In this document: one piece after another, positions 18,133-27,823 of the stretch
How the letters are laid out: each line of letters begins with the position of its first letter
How positions within the stretch are numbered: the first letter of the stretch is position 1
Assembly: GCA_016780775.1 (NCBI GenBank)
Contig: JADHLI010000007.1
Location: 46,768-110,767 of the forward strand
From: Alphaproteobacteria bacterium
GTDB lineage: Bacteria > Pseudomonadota > Alphaproteobacteria > Puniceispirillales > Puniceispirillaceae
Length of the DNA: 64,000 nt
Direction of reading: 5' to 3'
Notes under the pieces: generated by a model
What the model saw: only the letters and a program-made list of their open reading frames with translations
What the model was told of the DNA's origin: nothing
The model's database searches: none
Translations under genes and position numbers: made by a program

Positions 18133-19503
18133 TCAATAACGCCCCGATAACAATTCTATGAAATCAGACAGATTATCTGGCTGGGTGGTGGAAATGCCAG
18201 AGGGAGGCATGACTTTTTTGCTAAATTTTGGCATAAAACCTTGCTCAAACCCTAGCTTTGCAGCTTCTTTTAGCCGTGTTTCAGCTTGCGGCACTTGGCG
18301 CAGCTCAGCCGATAAGGCAACCTCGCCAAAAAAGACTGCGCGTGCTGGCAACGGTTTAGCACTAACAGATGATACCAGCGCGGCTGCGACAGCCAAATCG
18401 GCAGCTGGCTCAGCAATGCGCAGGCCGCCCGCAACATTTAAAAAAATGTCCCTGCCTGATAGCGGCACGCCGCAGCGAGCTTCTAGAACTGCGGTCAGCA
18501 TCGCCAGCCGGCCAGAATCCCAGCCCACCACATTGCGGCGCGGACTAGCAAGGGAGGAGGGTGCAACTAGCGCTTCTATTTCTACCAATAAAGGGCGGGT
18601 CCCCTCTAACCCAGCAAAAACAGCTGTTCCAGCTACGTTATGTTGGCGCTCGCCCAGAAATAGCTCAGAGGGGTTAGGTACTTGCTGCAAACCCTGTTCA
18701 GACATCTCAAAGACGCCAATTTCATCTGTTGCGCCAAAACGGTTTTTAACGCCGCGCAAAATGCGGAAATGATGCGACCTATCACCCTCAAAATACAAGA
18801 CACAATCTACCATATGCTCTAGCACGCGAGGCCCAGCAATCGCCCCATCTTTGGTAACATGCCCGACAAATACAATTGCCGCATCACTGGTTTTTGCCGC
18901 CCGGATAAGCTCATGGGCAGCTGCTCGAACTTGCGAGACCGTACCAGGCGCACTTTCAAGGTTCGGTACATACATAGTTTGGATAGAATCGATAACCAGC
19001 AAATCCAGATCCGGTGTAGAACGAACCGTCTCGGCGATATCTACTGCGTTGGTTGCGGTTGCAAGGGTAGCAGTGCTATCCATAACGCCTAGGCGTTGGG
19101 CACGCATGCGCACCTGATCCGCTGACTCCTCGCCCGTAATATAGGCAGCTTTACGTCCAGCAGCGGCAAGTTTACATACTAATTGCAATAACAGAGTTGA
19201 TTTACCAATCCCTGGATCGCCGCCAATTAAGATGGCCGAGCCTGCGACAAGCCCGCCACCAGTAACGCGGTCAAATTCTTCCAAGCCAGTAACCAGACGG
19301 CGTGCAGGGCTGGTTTGTTCACTTTTGGCTAGCAGTACAAGCTCTATGGCACGTCCGCCGGCTTTGCGCTTTTTGCCCGGTGTTGCTTCAACCCGTTCCT
19401 CACTTAGCGTATTCCATTCTCCACATGCATCACACTTACCACTCCATTTAGCAGTAACCGCGCCGCAAGACTGACAATGATATTGCGAGAGAGTGCGCGC
19501 CAT
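18133..19503 (-). CDS. radA: DNA repair protein RadA
   Basis: 456 aa; zinc finger YHCQSCGAVTAKWSGKCDACGEW, GGDPGIGKSTLLLQ, KNRFG motif. Confidence 0.96.
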   Translation of the reverse strand: MARTLSQYHCQSCGAVTAKWSGKCDACGEWNTLSEERVEATPGKKRKAGGRAIELVLLAKSEQTSPARRLVTGLEEFDRVTGGGLVAGSAILIGGDPGIGKSTLLLQLVCKLAAAGRKAAYITGEESADQVRMRAQRLGVMDSTATLATATNAVDIAETVRSTPDLDLLVIDSIQTMYVPNLESAPGTVSQVRAAAHELIRAAKTSDAAIVFVGHVTKDGAIAGPRVLEHMVDCVLYFEGDRSHHFRILRGVKNRFGATDEIGVFEMSEQGLQQVPNPSELFLGERQHNVAGTAVFAGLEGTRPLLVEIEALVAPSSLASPRRNVVGWDSGRLAMLTAVLEARCGVPLSGRDIFLNVAGGLRIAEPAADLAVAAALVSSVSAKPLPARAVFFGEVALSAELRQVPQAETRLKEAAKLGFEQGFMPKFSKKVMPPSGISTTQPDNLSDFIELLSGRY

Positions 19504-20319
19504 CTAGGCCTTCGCTTTCTGAGCATTGACAGTTTTTTTAGTGGTTAGCGGACCTTCTGGATGGCCATGCACAAACTGGTCAACTTCTGGGACACCGCTT
19601 GCATGCATTTTTGAAGCTGGGCCACACCAGATTATACGTCCTTCATGGATCATTGCCACCACGTCAGCTATCCGGCGCACAGAGGCCATATCATGAGAGA
19701 TGGTTAACGCAGTTGCCCCCAGACGTTTCACGGCGTCAAGAATAAGATTATCAATAACCCCGCCAGTGATGGGATCAAGCCCAGAGGTTGGCTCATCAAA
19801 CAGCAGAATTTCTGGTTTATCAGCGATAGCACGCCCAAGGGCAACACGCTTTTGCATGCCGCCAGACAATTCTGCTGGAAATTGGTCAATCACATCTGCG
19901 CGCAGGCCAAGTTGTGTCGCAATATGATGGGCTTCTTCACGTGCTGCTTGGCGGGTAACAGCACCTTGTTGAAGGGGGCGGAACATAATATTTTGCCAGA
20001 TAGGCAAGCTGTCAAAAAGCGCCCCAAACTGAAAAGTCATGCCAAATTTCTTTAATGCGGCTTCCCGCTGAGACCTAGTCTGGCCAACCATTTCAACCCC
20101 ATCTACTTTGATAGAGCCAGAGGTAGGCGTTACCAGTCCAAGTAAGCATTTAAGCGTGACAGATTTACCGCAACCAGAAGTGCCGATAATGCATAAAGAC
20201 TGCCCTGCCTCTACGGTCAAGTTAATGCCTTTGAGCACTATCTTGCCATCAAAATGTTTGACTAGATTTTCAATAGTTATTTTCGGGTTGATTTTCGATG
20301 ATGTTTTTTTTGCGTTCAT
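19504..20319 (-). CDS. mlaF: ABC transporter ATP-binding protein, MlaF-type
   Basis: 271 aa; GTSGCGKSVTLKCLLGL, LSGGMQKRVALGRAI, LFDEPTSGLDP. Confidence 0.88.
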   Translation of the reverse strand: MNAKKTSSKINPKITIENLVKHFDGKIVLKGINLTVEAGQSLCIIGTSGCGKSVTLKCLLGLVTPTSGSIKVDGVEMVGQTRSQREAALKKFGMTFQFGALFDSLPIWQNIMFRPLQQGAVTRQAAREEAHHIATQLGLRADVIDQFPAELSGGMQKRVALGRAIADKPEILLFDEPTSGLDPITGGVIDNLILDAVKRLGATALTISHDMASVRRIADVVAMIHEGRIIWCGPASKMHASGVPEVDQFVHGHPEGPLTTKKTVNAQKAKA

Positions 20320-20328
20320 ACCTAGCCC

Positions 20329-21102
20329 CTACCCGAAAAACAGCGCGGTAACAAGATAGTTGGAAATCAGAATCAGAATAGAAGAAGACACCACCGCATT
20401 GGTTGTGGCATGGCCTACACCCTCAGCCCCGCGGCCGCTATTATAGCCGTGATAACATCCCATAAGTGCAATTAAAAATCCAAATACTGCAGCCTTAATT
20501 AGGCCAAGGGTTACATCTGAAACTTCTAAAAATTCCATAGTACGTGCGAGATAAATACCAGGGTTAAAGCCAAGCTGGTAAACCCCTACAAGATAGCCGC
20601 CCAAAACCCCGATTATATCCCCTATCAGCACCAAAATAGGCAGACAGAGTGTTCCTGCTAAAAGGCGCGGGGCGACCAGATATTGCATGGGCCGTGTGGA
20701 TAGTGTGTCTAGCGCATCAATCTGGTCTGTTACCCGCATTGTGCCAATTTCTGCGGCCATAGACGCGCCAATGCGTCCAGCGACCATTAATCCGGCTAGT
20801 ACAGGGCCAAGTTCGCGCGTAACCGATAGCACCACTACCGTGGCAACGGTATCTTCGGCGGAAAAACGGGCAAAACCAGTATAGCTTTGCAAGGCTAGAA
20901 CCATACCTGAAAAGAGAGTGGTTAGACCCACGACAGGTAGCGAGAAAAACCCAATATCTAGCATTTGCCGCAGTAATTGCTTGCCGTAATAGGGCGGAAA
21001 TATTGTCCAGCGGATAGCAGCGGCGGCAAAAAGGGTCAGCCGGCCAATAGAGGCCAGAAAATTCAAACTTGCTTTGCCGATATTTGCAATAAAATTAAGC
21101 AT
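20329..21102 (-). CDS. mlaE: MlaE family lipid ABC transporter permease
   Basis: 257 aa; VTRELGPVLAGLMVAGRIGASMAAEIGTMRVTDQIDAL signature. Confidence 0.92.
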   Translation of the reverse strand: MLNFIANIGKASLNFLASIGRLTLFAAAAIRWTIFPPYYGKQLLRQMLDIGFFSLPVVGLTTLFSGMVLALQSYTGFARFSAEDTVATVVVLSVTRELGPVLAGLMVAGRIGASMAAEIGTMRVTDQIDALDTLSTRPMQYLVAPRLLAGTLCLPILVLIGDIIGVLGGYLVGVYQLGFNPGIYLARTMEFLEVSDVTLGLIKAAVFGFLIALMGCYHGYNSGRGAEGVGHATTNAVVSSSILILISNYLVTALFFG

Positions 21103-21126
21103 CTATAAGTCTTTTATAAAGGGGTG

Positions 21127-22257
21127 TCAGCTTGCGTCTGCCCCATCATATAGACGCGTTAGTCGATCGCCAAGACCTGTTAGTACTTCATAGCTGATTG
21201 TATTTCTATCTGCGGCCATTTCGTGTAATCCGTAATGACTTCCCAATAGGCAGGCTTTGTCTGCGGATTGCAGTTCCGCATCGCTCAGACTAGTGACATC
21301 TGCGATAAGTAAATCCATAGATACCCGTCCAGCTAGCGGCACGATTTTGCCCGCAATTTCCACCTTTGCTATTTTATTGTGCTGCGGTTGATATAATGCC
21401 CGCGCATAGCCGTCTGCATAACCAGTGGCAATGGTGGCAAGGCGGGTAGGCGCATCCGCGGTAAACATGGCACCATAGCCCGCGCATTCCCCTTTTTTAA
21501 GGTTTCGTATCTGAACGATATCTGCATGCCAAGACACAACTGGTTTTAGGTATTTGTTGTCCGTAGCTGGGTCAGGCATAGCTCCATATAGGGCAATGCC
21601 CGGGCGGGTTAAATCAAAATGATATGAAGGGGGCAGAAAAATACCGCCGCTATTACATAAACTCCTCGGAATGCCAGCAAAAGGGGCGGTTAGCTGCTGA
21701 AACTGTTCCAGCTGGAAGGCGTTATAATCATTTTCTGGCTCGTCTGCACAAGCAAGATGGCTCATCACTAAACAAAGCTTCAGCTCTTTTAAGGGGTTGT
21801 TATCGCTTGTTAATAAATAATGACTATCCTGGCCAAATCCAAGCCGGTTCATACCTGTATCAATATGTAAAATAGCAGGCAGGTGCTTACCAGACTGGCG
21901 CTGATAGGCTGTGATAGCCTCTGCCTGTCCGGAATGATTAATAACAGGCGTTAGCCTATGCGCATCATAAAGGGCAAGGTCTTCACCGCGCAGGCCTTCT
22001 AGGACGGCAATAGTCGCGCCATCATAGCCTTTGTTTCTAAAGGCAGCGCGCAGGCTTATCGCCTCATCTATTTGGGCGGTAAAAAATATGGCGCAGCCAG
22101 CTTTATATAAAGCGCTCGATACCGCTTCCATGCCCAGCCCATAACCATCTGCCTTTACCGCAGCGGCCGTCTTTGTTGTCTGGCCAGTCAGGCTATGCAA
22201 AGTGCGGTAATTATCGCTAAGTGCTGATAGGTCAATATGAAGCTGGGATGAGGTCAT
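21127..22257 (-). CDS. alr: Alanine racemase
   Basis: 376 aa; AAAVKADGYGLGM PLP lysine motif, HIDTGMNRLGF, GYGAMF. Confidence 0.94.
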   Translation of the reverse strand: MTSSQLHIDLSALSDNYRTLHSLTGQTTKTAAAVKADGYGLGMEAVSSALYKAGCAIFFTAQIDEAISLRAAFRNKGYDGATIAVLEGLRGEDLALYDAHRLTPVINHSGQAEAITAYQRQSGKHLPAILHIDTGMNRLGFGQDSHYLLTSDNNPLKELKLCLVMSHLACADEPENDYNAFQLEQFQQLTAPFAGIPRSLCNSGGIFLPPSYHFDLTRPGIALYGAMPDPATDNKYLKPVVSWHADIVQIRNLKKGECAGYGAMFTADAPTRLATIATGYADGYARALYQPQHNKIAKVEIAGKIVPLAGRVSMDLLIADVTSLSDAELQSADKACLLGSHYGLHEMAADRNTISYEVLTGLGDRLTRLYDGADAS

Positions 22258-22302
22258 CTTTGTCTTCTGGAAGGGCCTACCGGCTATTAAAGGAAAAGGG
22301 GG

Positions 22303-23805
22303 TTAAAAATTATCTGGCAAACTGTCAGGGCTTGCAAGATCAGAGAATTTAGTCAGCCGGCCTTCAAAGCTTACATTAGCGATACCAACAGGACCATGAC
22401 GTTGTTTTGCGATAATAATTTCAGCCGTACCGTTTGATTTTTCAAGCCGCTCCTGCCAGAGCTGATAGCGTAGATTAAACTTCTCTTCGGTTTCAGTTTC
22501 CTTTTGAACAGGCTCACTTTTATTTAGGTAATATTCTTCACGATAAACAAACATTACCACATCTGCATCTTGCTCAATGGAGCCTGATTCGCGCAAATCT
22601 GCAAGATTAGGGTGCTTATCTTCACGCTGCTCAACCGCACGCGATAATTGCGATAGCGCTAGAACAGGCACATCCAGTTCCTTCGCAATTGCCTTTAGGG
22701 AGCGGCTGATATTAGAAATTTCTTGAACCCTGTTCTCTGGCCGCGAGCCAAGCTGGGCTTGCAGAAGCTGTAGATAATCAATGACGATAAGCCCTAAACC
22801 TGTGGTGCGTTTCAGGCGGCGCGCCCGGCTTGCAAGCTGGCTAACCGAAAGTGCAGGTGTATCATCAATATAAAAAGGCGCTTTTGCTATCTGATCACTA
22901 GCTTCGACTAGTCCCATAAATTCTGCGCTAGATAGGTTGCCCCGCCGGATGGCTTCAGAATCAATTTCAGAGCGTTCAGCCAATATCCGTGTTCCCAGCT
23001 GTTCTGCTGACATCTCGCAAGAGAAAAAGGCCACAGGTACAGGCTCTTCACCAGTGCGGGTGGTGGAAGCCGCATGAAAAGCGATATTGGTTGCTAGTGC
23101 GGTCTTACCCATCGCTGGACGTCCTGCCAGAATAATCAAATCTGATTTTTGCAAACCACCAAGCAAATTGTTCAAACTGGTCAGCCCAGTGCTAACCCCA
23201 GACAAATGTCCGTCATTTTTGGCCGCTAATTCAGCCATGCGCACAGTTTCGCCCAGAATCATCTCAAAGCTTCGCAAACCATTATCAGAGCTATCGGTTT
23301 CAGCGAGCGAAAACAAATATTGCTCAGCTGCCTCAATTTGCGTCATGGCCGGTCTTTCTAAGTCCGGATTTTGCGCATCATGGGTAACTTGATCTGATAT
23401 GCGCACTAATTCGCGCCTAAGATAGGCTTCATGCACCACATCGGCATAGTTTGGCGCATCTGATACCGATATAACCCCATCTACCAAGTCGCCCAGATAG
23501 GCATCAGCGCCCTCATCACCAAAGGCGGTGCTATTCGCAAAAAATGCTTTTAGGGTAACAGGGTTTGCGAGCTGCCCACGCCCGATAAGTCGTGCTGCTG
23601 CCTCATAAATTTGGCCATGCACAGGGTCATGGAAATGTTCTGCTCGAAGCGGGATTTCCAGCCCATCCATTACAGAATTATCCAGAAGCAAGGCGCCTAG
23701 AAAACTTTGCTCTGCCTGAATATTTTGCGGCAAACTACGCGGCTGATGGCTAGCCGTGATACCGGGAAGGGTGGCAATAATGGGATCGGAAGAATTCTCT
23801 GACAT
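22303..23805 (-). CDS. dnaB: Replicative DNA helicase DnaB
   Basis: 500 aa; PQNIQAEQSFLGALLLDN, AGRPAMGKTALATNIA, LRESGSIEQDADVVMFVYREEYY. Confidence 0.96.
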   Translation of the reverse strand: MSENSSDPIIATLPGITASHQPRSLPQNIQAEQSFLGALLLDNSVMDGLEIPLRAEHFHDPVHGQIYEAAARLIGRGQLANPVTLKAFFANSTAFGDEGADAYLGDLVDGVISVSDAPNYADVVHEAYLRRELVRISDQVTHDAQNPDLERPAMTQIEAAEQYLFSLAETDSSDNGLRSFEMILGETVRMAELAAKNDGHLSGVSTGLTSLNNLLGGLQKSDLIILAGRPAMGKTALATNIAFHAASTTRTGEEPVPVAFFSCEMSAEQLGTRILAERSEIDSEAIRRGNLSSAEFMGLVEASDQIAKAPFYIDDTPALSVSQLASRARRLKRTTGLGLIVIDYLQLLQAQLGSRPENRVQEISNISRSLKAIAKELDVPVLALSQLSRAVEQREDKHPNLADLRESGSIEQDADVVMFVYREEYYLNKSEPVQKETETEEKFNLRYQLWQERLEKSNGTAEIIIAKQRHGPVGIANVSFEGRLTKFSDLASPDSLPDNF

Positions 23806-23873
23806 GAAAAATAGTCTACCAATAATATTCGCAAATGCTAGATGTTAAGTCTGGGGATACTGTGGATAACTTT

Positions 23874-23910
23874 AAAAAAAAGCCCTATAGATATTTCCAT
23901 AGGGCTTTAA
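23874..23910 (-). terminator. Rho-independent terminator after rplI
   Basis: AAAGCCCTAT (23879-23888)/ATAGGGCTTT (23899-23908) stem; on the minus strand followed by a T-tract. Confidence 0.8.
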
Positions 23911-23932
23911 AAAGTTAGGTGCAACAAAGACG

Positions 23933-24559
23933 CTAGCTGGCTGCCTCATCATCACTATCGCCTGCTTCAGCTTCTACAGGGGCTTCCTCAGCAACCTCGG
24001 CGTTAGCTTCTGCTTCTGTTATAGCAGCGTCTGCAACAGCTTCGACGCTTTCTTCTTCAGCGTCATAGTTTGTTACAACGGCTGCACCTGTTTCAGCCTG
24101 TTTTTTGGCTTCTTCAGCAGAGCGCGCAATGTTCACAATAACTTCTACCTGCACTTCTGCGTGCAGGTTTACTTTCACTGGGAACAAGCCAAGCGTTTTG
24201 ATAGCCTTGTCCATAACCACTTGACGCTTATCGATGCTATGCCCAGCTTCGCCAACTGCATCGGCAATGTCTCTTGCAGAAACAGAGCCGAATAGCTGAC
24301 CCATTTCAGAAGCAGCGCGAACCAGAATAACGGACAGCCCTCCCATGCCTTTCATAGCGTCTTCAGCTGAGCTACGAGCTTCTGCGTTCCGGCTTTCGCG
24401 GTCCGCGCGTTCGGCTTCAAACTTTTCCATATTGGCTTTGTTTGCTCTCAGCGCCTTACCAGTTGGCAGAAGATAGTTACGTGCATATCCTGGCTTTACT
24501 TTGACGACATCGCCAAGCTTGCCAAGCTTATCTACACGTTCAAGAAGAATGATTTCCAT
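23933..24559 (-). CDS. rplI: 50S ribosomal protein L9
   Basis: 208 aa; MEIILLERVDKLGKLGDVVKVKPGYARNYLLPTGKAL; acidic Ala/Glu-rich C-terminal extension. Confidence 0.97.
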   Translation of the reverse strand: MEIILLERVDKLGKLGDVVKVKPGYARNYLLPTGKALRANKANMEKFEAERADRESRNAEARSSAEDAMKGMGGLSVILVRAASEMGQLFGSVSARDIADAVGEAGHSIDKRQVVMDKAIKTLGLFPVKVNLHAEVQVEVIVNIARSAEEAKKQAETGAAVVTNYDAEEESVEAVADAAITEAEANAEVAEEAPVEAEAGDSDDEAAS

Positions 24560-24582
24560 GTTTTATGTATCCTTTCCCGCTC

Positions 24583-24837
24583 TTAGCTGATCACATATGG
24601 CATCAGCGCTAAATAACGGGCGCGTTTGATAGCCGTTGACAGCTCACGCTGTTTTTTTGCGGAAACTGCAGAAATACGTGAAGGAACAATTTTTCCGCGC
24701 TCTGAAGTAAAGCGGGTTAGAAGCTTCACATCCTTATAATCAATATGCGGGGCGTTTGGCCCTGAGAACGGGCATGATTTACGACGGCGACCTTGTGGTC
24801 TGCGTACAGCACTGCGTGTAATTTCTAGCTTTGTCAT
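24583..24837 (-). CDS. rpsR: 30S ribosomal protein S18
   Basis: 84 aa; [24 protein letters not shown]. Confidence 0.97.
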   Translation of the reverse strand: MTKLEITRSAVRRPQGRRRKSCPFSGPNAPHIDYKDVKLLTRFTSERGKIVPSRISAVSAKKQRELSTAIKRARYLALMPYVIS

Positions 24838-24840
24838 CGC

Positions 24841-25296
24841 TTACTCCCCATCTGCTTTTGTTGCTGTTTCTGCTGGTGCTTCGCTCGCAGCTTCTTGAGC
24901 AGGGGCAGGTTTGTTGTCTCTGTCCCCACGGTCGCTGCGGTCGCTACGCTCACCGCGCGGAGACCGTTCGGCCTTTTGTGCCTGCATCATAACAGAAGGG
25001 CCTTCTTCAACTTCATCGATTGAGATATTCATAAAGCGAAGAATATCTTCGTTCAGACCCATGATCCGCTCATATTCTCTTAGCGTGTCATTATCTGCTT
25101 CGATATTCAGCATTACATAATGGCCTTTACGGTTCTTTTTGACCCGATAGGCAAGGGCGCGCAGACCCCAATATTCATGTTTGTGAATCTTGCCTCCACC
25201 GTTTTCGATGATGGCAGAGAAATCTTTTGTAAGCGATTCCACAAGTTGCGTAGAAACGTCTTGGCGTGCGATAAACACGCTTTCATAAAGCCGCAT
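24841..25296 (-). CDS. rpsF: 30S ribosomal protein S6
   Basis: MRLYESVFIARQDVS; start reassigned from 25341 (AAGGAG upstream of ATG at 25296). Confidence 0.95.
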   Translation of the reverse strand: MRLYESVFIARQDVSTQLVESLTKDFSAIIENGGGKIHKHEYWGLRALAYRVKKNRKGHYVMLNIEADNDTLREYERIMGLNEDILRFMNISIDEVEEGPSVMMQAQKAERSPRGERSDRSDRGDRDNKPAPAQEAASEAPAETATKADGE

Positions 25297-25573
25297 GTAA
25301 GTCTCCTTTTGGCTTATTGTCTGAACGCAGTATTGCCTCAAACGAACCAGCTCTTTTCGGCATTAAGCTGGCAAGGATAATAAAGGTTTAATAAAAACTA
25401 AAATCGAACAACATGCCCGACTAGCCAATAAACCCATTTACGAGAAGCTGGGTTATGCCGCAAAAGGCTGTAAAAATCAAGTCTTGATTCGTGCGTACTG
25501 ATAATGCCTATATATGGGCGGTGATACTTCTGATATTACTGCCAAGGGTAATAAATTTAACGGAGGGGTTAAG

Positions 25574-26515
25574 GTGGCAAAAACAGCCTTTTTATTTCCA
25601 GGACAGGGATCGCAAACACCAGGCATGGCAACTGCCTTGGCTAGCGAAAGCCAATCTGCACGCGATATTTTAGCTGAAATTGACGATATATTGGATTTTA
25701 ATCTCTCTGGTTTGATGGCAGAAGGACCAGCAGATGAATTGCAACTTACCCAAAATGCCCAGCCTGCCTTATTTGCAAGCTCACTGGCTACATTGCGGAC
25801 AATTGAGCAGGTAACGGGCAAGCCAATTAATCAGCTATGTGATTTTGTTGCTGGCCACTCTTTAGGGGAATATTCAGCCCTTTGCGCAGCGCAGAGTATA
25901 GAAGTGGCTAGCACGGCATCGCTGCTTCGTTTGCGCGGTGAGGCAATGCAAAAAGCTGTACCTGTGGGAGAGGGCGCAATGGCAGCCCTGCTTGGGGCAG
26001 ATATTCCGCTTGCTGATGCAGTTATAGAAGCTGCGTCATCCACAGGTCTTGTTGAGATTGCCAATGATAATGCGGCTGGCCAAATTGTCGTAAGCGGCGA
26101 GACTAAGGCCGTAGAAGCAGCAATGGAAATTGCCCGGGATAAGGGCTTGCGCCGGGTAATATCGCTGCCAGTAAGCGCGCCTTTTCATTGTGCTATGATG
26201 GCACCTGCTGCAGATGTGATGGCAGAAGCGCTGGGTAGCACAATAATGCGGTCTGCGCAGGTACCCGTGGTATGTAATATTACCGCTTCGACCGAGAGTA
26301 GTGCCGAGCAATTGCGCGCAAACCTAATCGCCCAAGTAACTGGACGTGTGCGCTGGCGCGAAACAATGGAATTTATGGTCGCGAATGGTGTTACCCGCTT
26401 CCTAGAGCTTGGTACAGGCAAAGTTTTGTCTGGGCTTGCTAAGCGTGCGGCACCAGAGGCAGAAATTCTGTCTGTTGATACGCTAGAAGACATCCAAAAG
26501 GCCTTTGATCTATAA
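25574..26515 (+). CDS. fabD: Malonyl-CoA-ACP transacylase
   Basis: AFLFPGQGSQTPGMA, GHSLGEYSALCAA; likely GTG start at 25574 after GGAGGGG. Confidence 0.95.
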   Translation: MAKTAFLFPGQGSQTPGMATALASESQSARDILAEIDDILDFNLSGLMAEGPADELQLTQNAQPALFASSLATLRTIEQVTGKPINQLCDFVAGHSLGEYSALCAAQSIEVASTASLLRLRGEAMQKAVPVGEGAMAALLGADIPLADAVIEAASSTGLVEIANDNAAGQIVVSGETKAVEAAMEIARDKGLRRVISLPVSAPFHCAMMAPAADVMAEALGSTIMRSAQVPVVCNITASTESSAEQLRANLIAQVTGRVRWRETMEFMVANGVTRFLELGTGKVLSGLAKRAAPEAEILSVDTLEDIQKAFDL

Positions 26516-26556
26516 AGAACAGCGTGACTGTAAGGCCAACTTAAAAAGGGGAATAT

Positions 26557-27297
26557 ATGATGTTTGATCTAACTGGAAAATCTGCGCTTATTACTGGCGC
26601 AAGCGGCGGTATTGGCAGTGCTATTTCGCGGGCGTTGCACGCGCGGGGCGCGCAAGTGGTGTTGCACGGCACGCGTGCAGAAAAGCTGGAAAGCCTAAAA
26701 GCGGAGTTGGGCAGTGGTGCCCATGTGTTAACAGCCAATTTATCAGACCGGGAAGCTGTTTCCTCGATGGTAGCTAGCGCAACAGAAATGGCAGGTTCAG
26801 TTGATATTCTAGTCAATAATGCCGGTATTACTAAAGATAATTTGTTTATGCGTATGAAAGATGCTGAATGGGATGATGTGCTGGAGGTTAATATGACTGC
26901 GAGTATGCTCCTATGTCGAACCGCTATGCGCGCGATGATGAAAGCGCGTTGGGGCCGGATTATCTCTATCTCTTCTATTGTTGGTGTTACAGGTAACCCT
27001 GGCCAGACAAATTATGCGGCGTCTAAAGCAGGTATGATCGGTTTTAGCAAATCACTGGCAGCAGAGGTGGCAAGCCGCGGTATTACCGTAAATGTAATTG
27101 CCCCCGGCTTTATTGAAACGCCCATGACAGATGCGCTAAGTGATGAGCAAAAAGATAAGCTGCTGGTTAATGTGCCAGCTGGGCGTTTAGGGCAAGGAAA
27201 TGAAATTGCCGCGGCGGCTTTGTATCTAGCCAGTGATGAGGCAGGGTATGTAACTGGGTCAACCTTGCATGTAAATGGCGGAATGGCTATGCTGTAA
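26557..27297 (+). CDS. fabG: 3-oxoacyl-ACP reductase
   Basis: 246 aa; TGASGGIGSAISRAL, NNAGITKDNLFMRM, NYAASKAGMIGFSKSLA. Confidence 0.95.
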   Translation: MMFDLTGKSALITGASGGIGSAISRALHARGAQVVLHGTRAEKLESLKAELGSGAHVLTANLSDREAVSSMVASATEMAGSVDILVNNAGITKDNLFMRMKDAEWDDVLEVNMTASMLLCRTAMRAMMKARWGRIISISSIVGVTGNPGQTNYAASKAGMIGFSKSLAAEVASRGITVNVIAPGFIETPMTDALSDEQKDKLLVNVPAGRLGQGNEIAAAALYLASDEAGYVTGSTLHVNGGMAML

Positions 27298-27376
27298 TAT
27301 GCTTTGGTTGAATTGCTTGGGGAATTTTTAGTGCCTATTGAAAAACCTTATTACGAGTGTTTTTGAGGTGGTATTT

Positions 27377-27405
27377 TTGACTGGTATTCTGGTGATAACT
27401 ATGAT
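27377..27405 (+). promoter_or_regulatory. Sigma70-type promoter upstream of acpP
   Basis: TTGACT (27377-27382), 17-bp spacer, TATGAT (27400-27405), 71 bp before the acpP ATG. Confidence 0.7.
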
Positions 27406-27432
27406 ATCCCCTGCGAAACTGATGGGCAGAGA

Positions 27433-27447
27433 ACCAGTTTAACTGGT
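27433..27447. promoter_or_regulatory. Perfect inverted repeat in acpP leader
   Basis: ACCAGTT-T-AACTGGT about 28 bp before acpP ATG; a second palindrome AGCTTAAGCT follows at 27450-27459. Confidence 0.5.
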
Positions 27448-27475
27448 CTAGCTTAAGCTTTTAAGGAAGATAAAA

Positions 27476-27712
27476 ATGAGTGATATTGCAGATCGCGTAA
27501 AAGGCATCGTTGTTGAACATCTTGGCGTAGACGGTGATAAGGTTGTCGAAGGCGCATCATTTATTGATGATTTAGGCGCTGATAGTCTTGATACGGTTGA
27601 GTTGGTTATGGCGTTTGAAGAAGAATTCGGTTGTGAAATCCCTGATGACGCTGCTGAAAAAATTCTGACAGTTAAAGATGCTGTTGATTTCTTGCAGGAA
27701 AACGCAGCTTAA
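27476..27712 (+). CDS. acpP: Acyl carrier protein
   Basis: 78 aa; [22 protein letters not shown]. Confidence 0.98.
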   Translation: MSDIADRVKGIVVEHLGVDGDKVVEGASFIDDLGADSLDTVELVMAFEEEFGCEIPDDAAEKILTVKDAVDFLQENAA

Positions 27713-27724
27713 TTTAAAGCATAT

Positions 27725-27796
27725 AAAACGCCCTGCGCCTGCGGCACCAGTATGGATGACTGATGCAATGCTTTGGCAGAGGGCGTTTTTCTTTAG
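27725..27796 (+). terminator. Long-loop Rho-independent terminator after acpP
   Basis: AAAACGCCCT (27725-27734)/AGGGCGTTTT (27780-27789) then T-rich tract; 45-nt structured loop. Confidence 0.65.
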
Positions 27797-27823
27797 CAGT
27801 GCTAGAAGCGGAGTGAGGATGAT

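Noticed and set aside
18158-18772. 204-aa plus-strand ORF antisense to radA
   Set aside because: Composition artefact opposite a clearly conserved gene; Ser/Pro/Arg-rich low-complexity translation.
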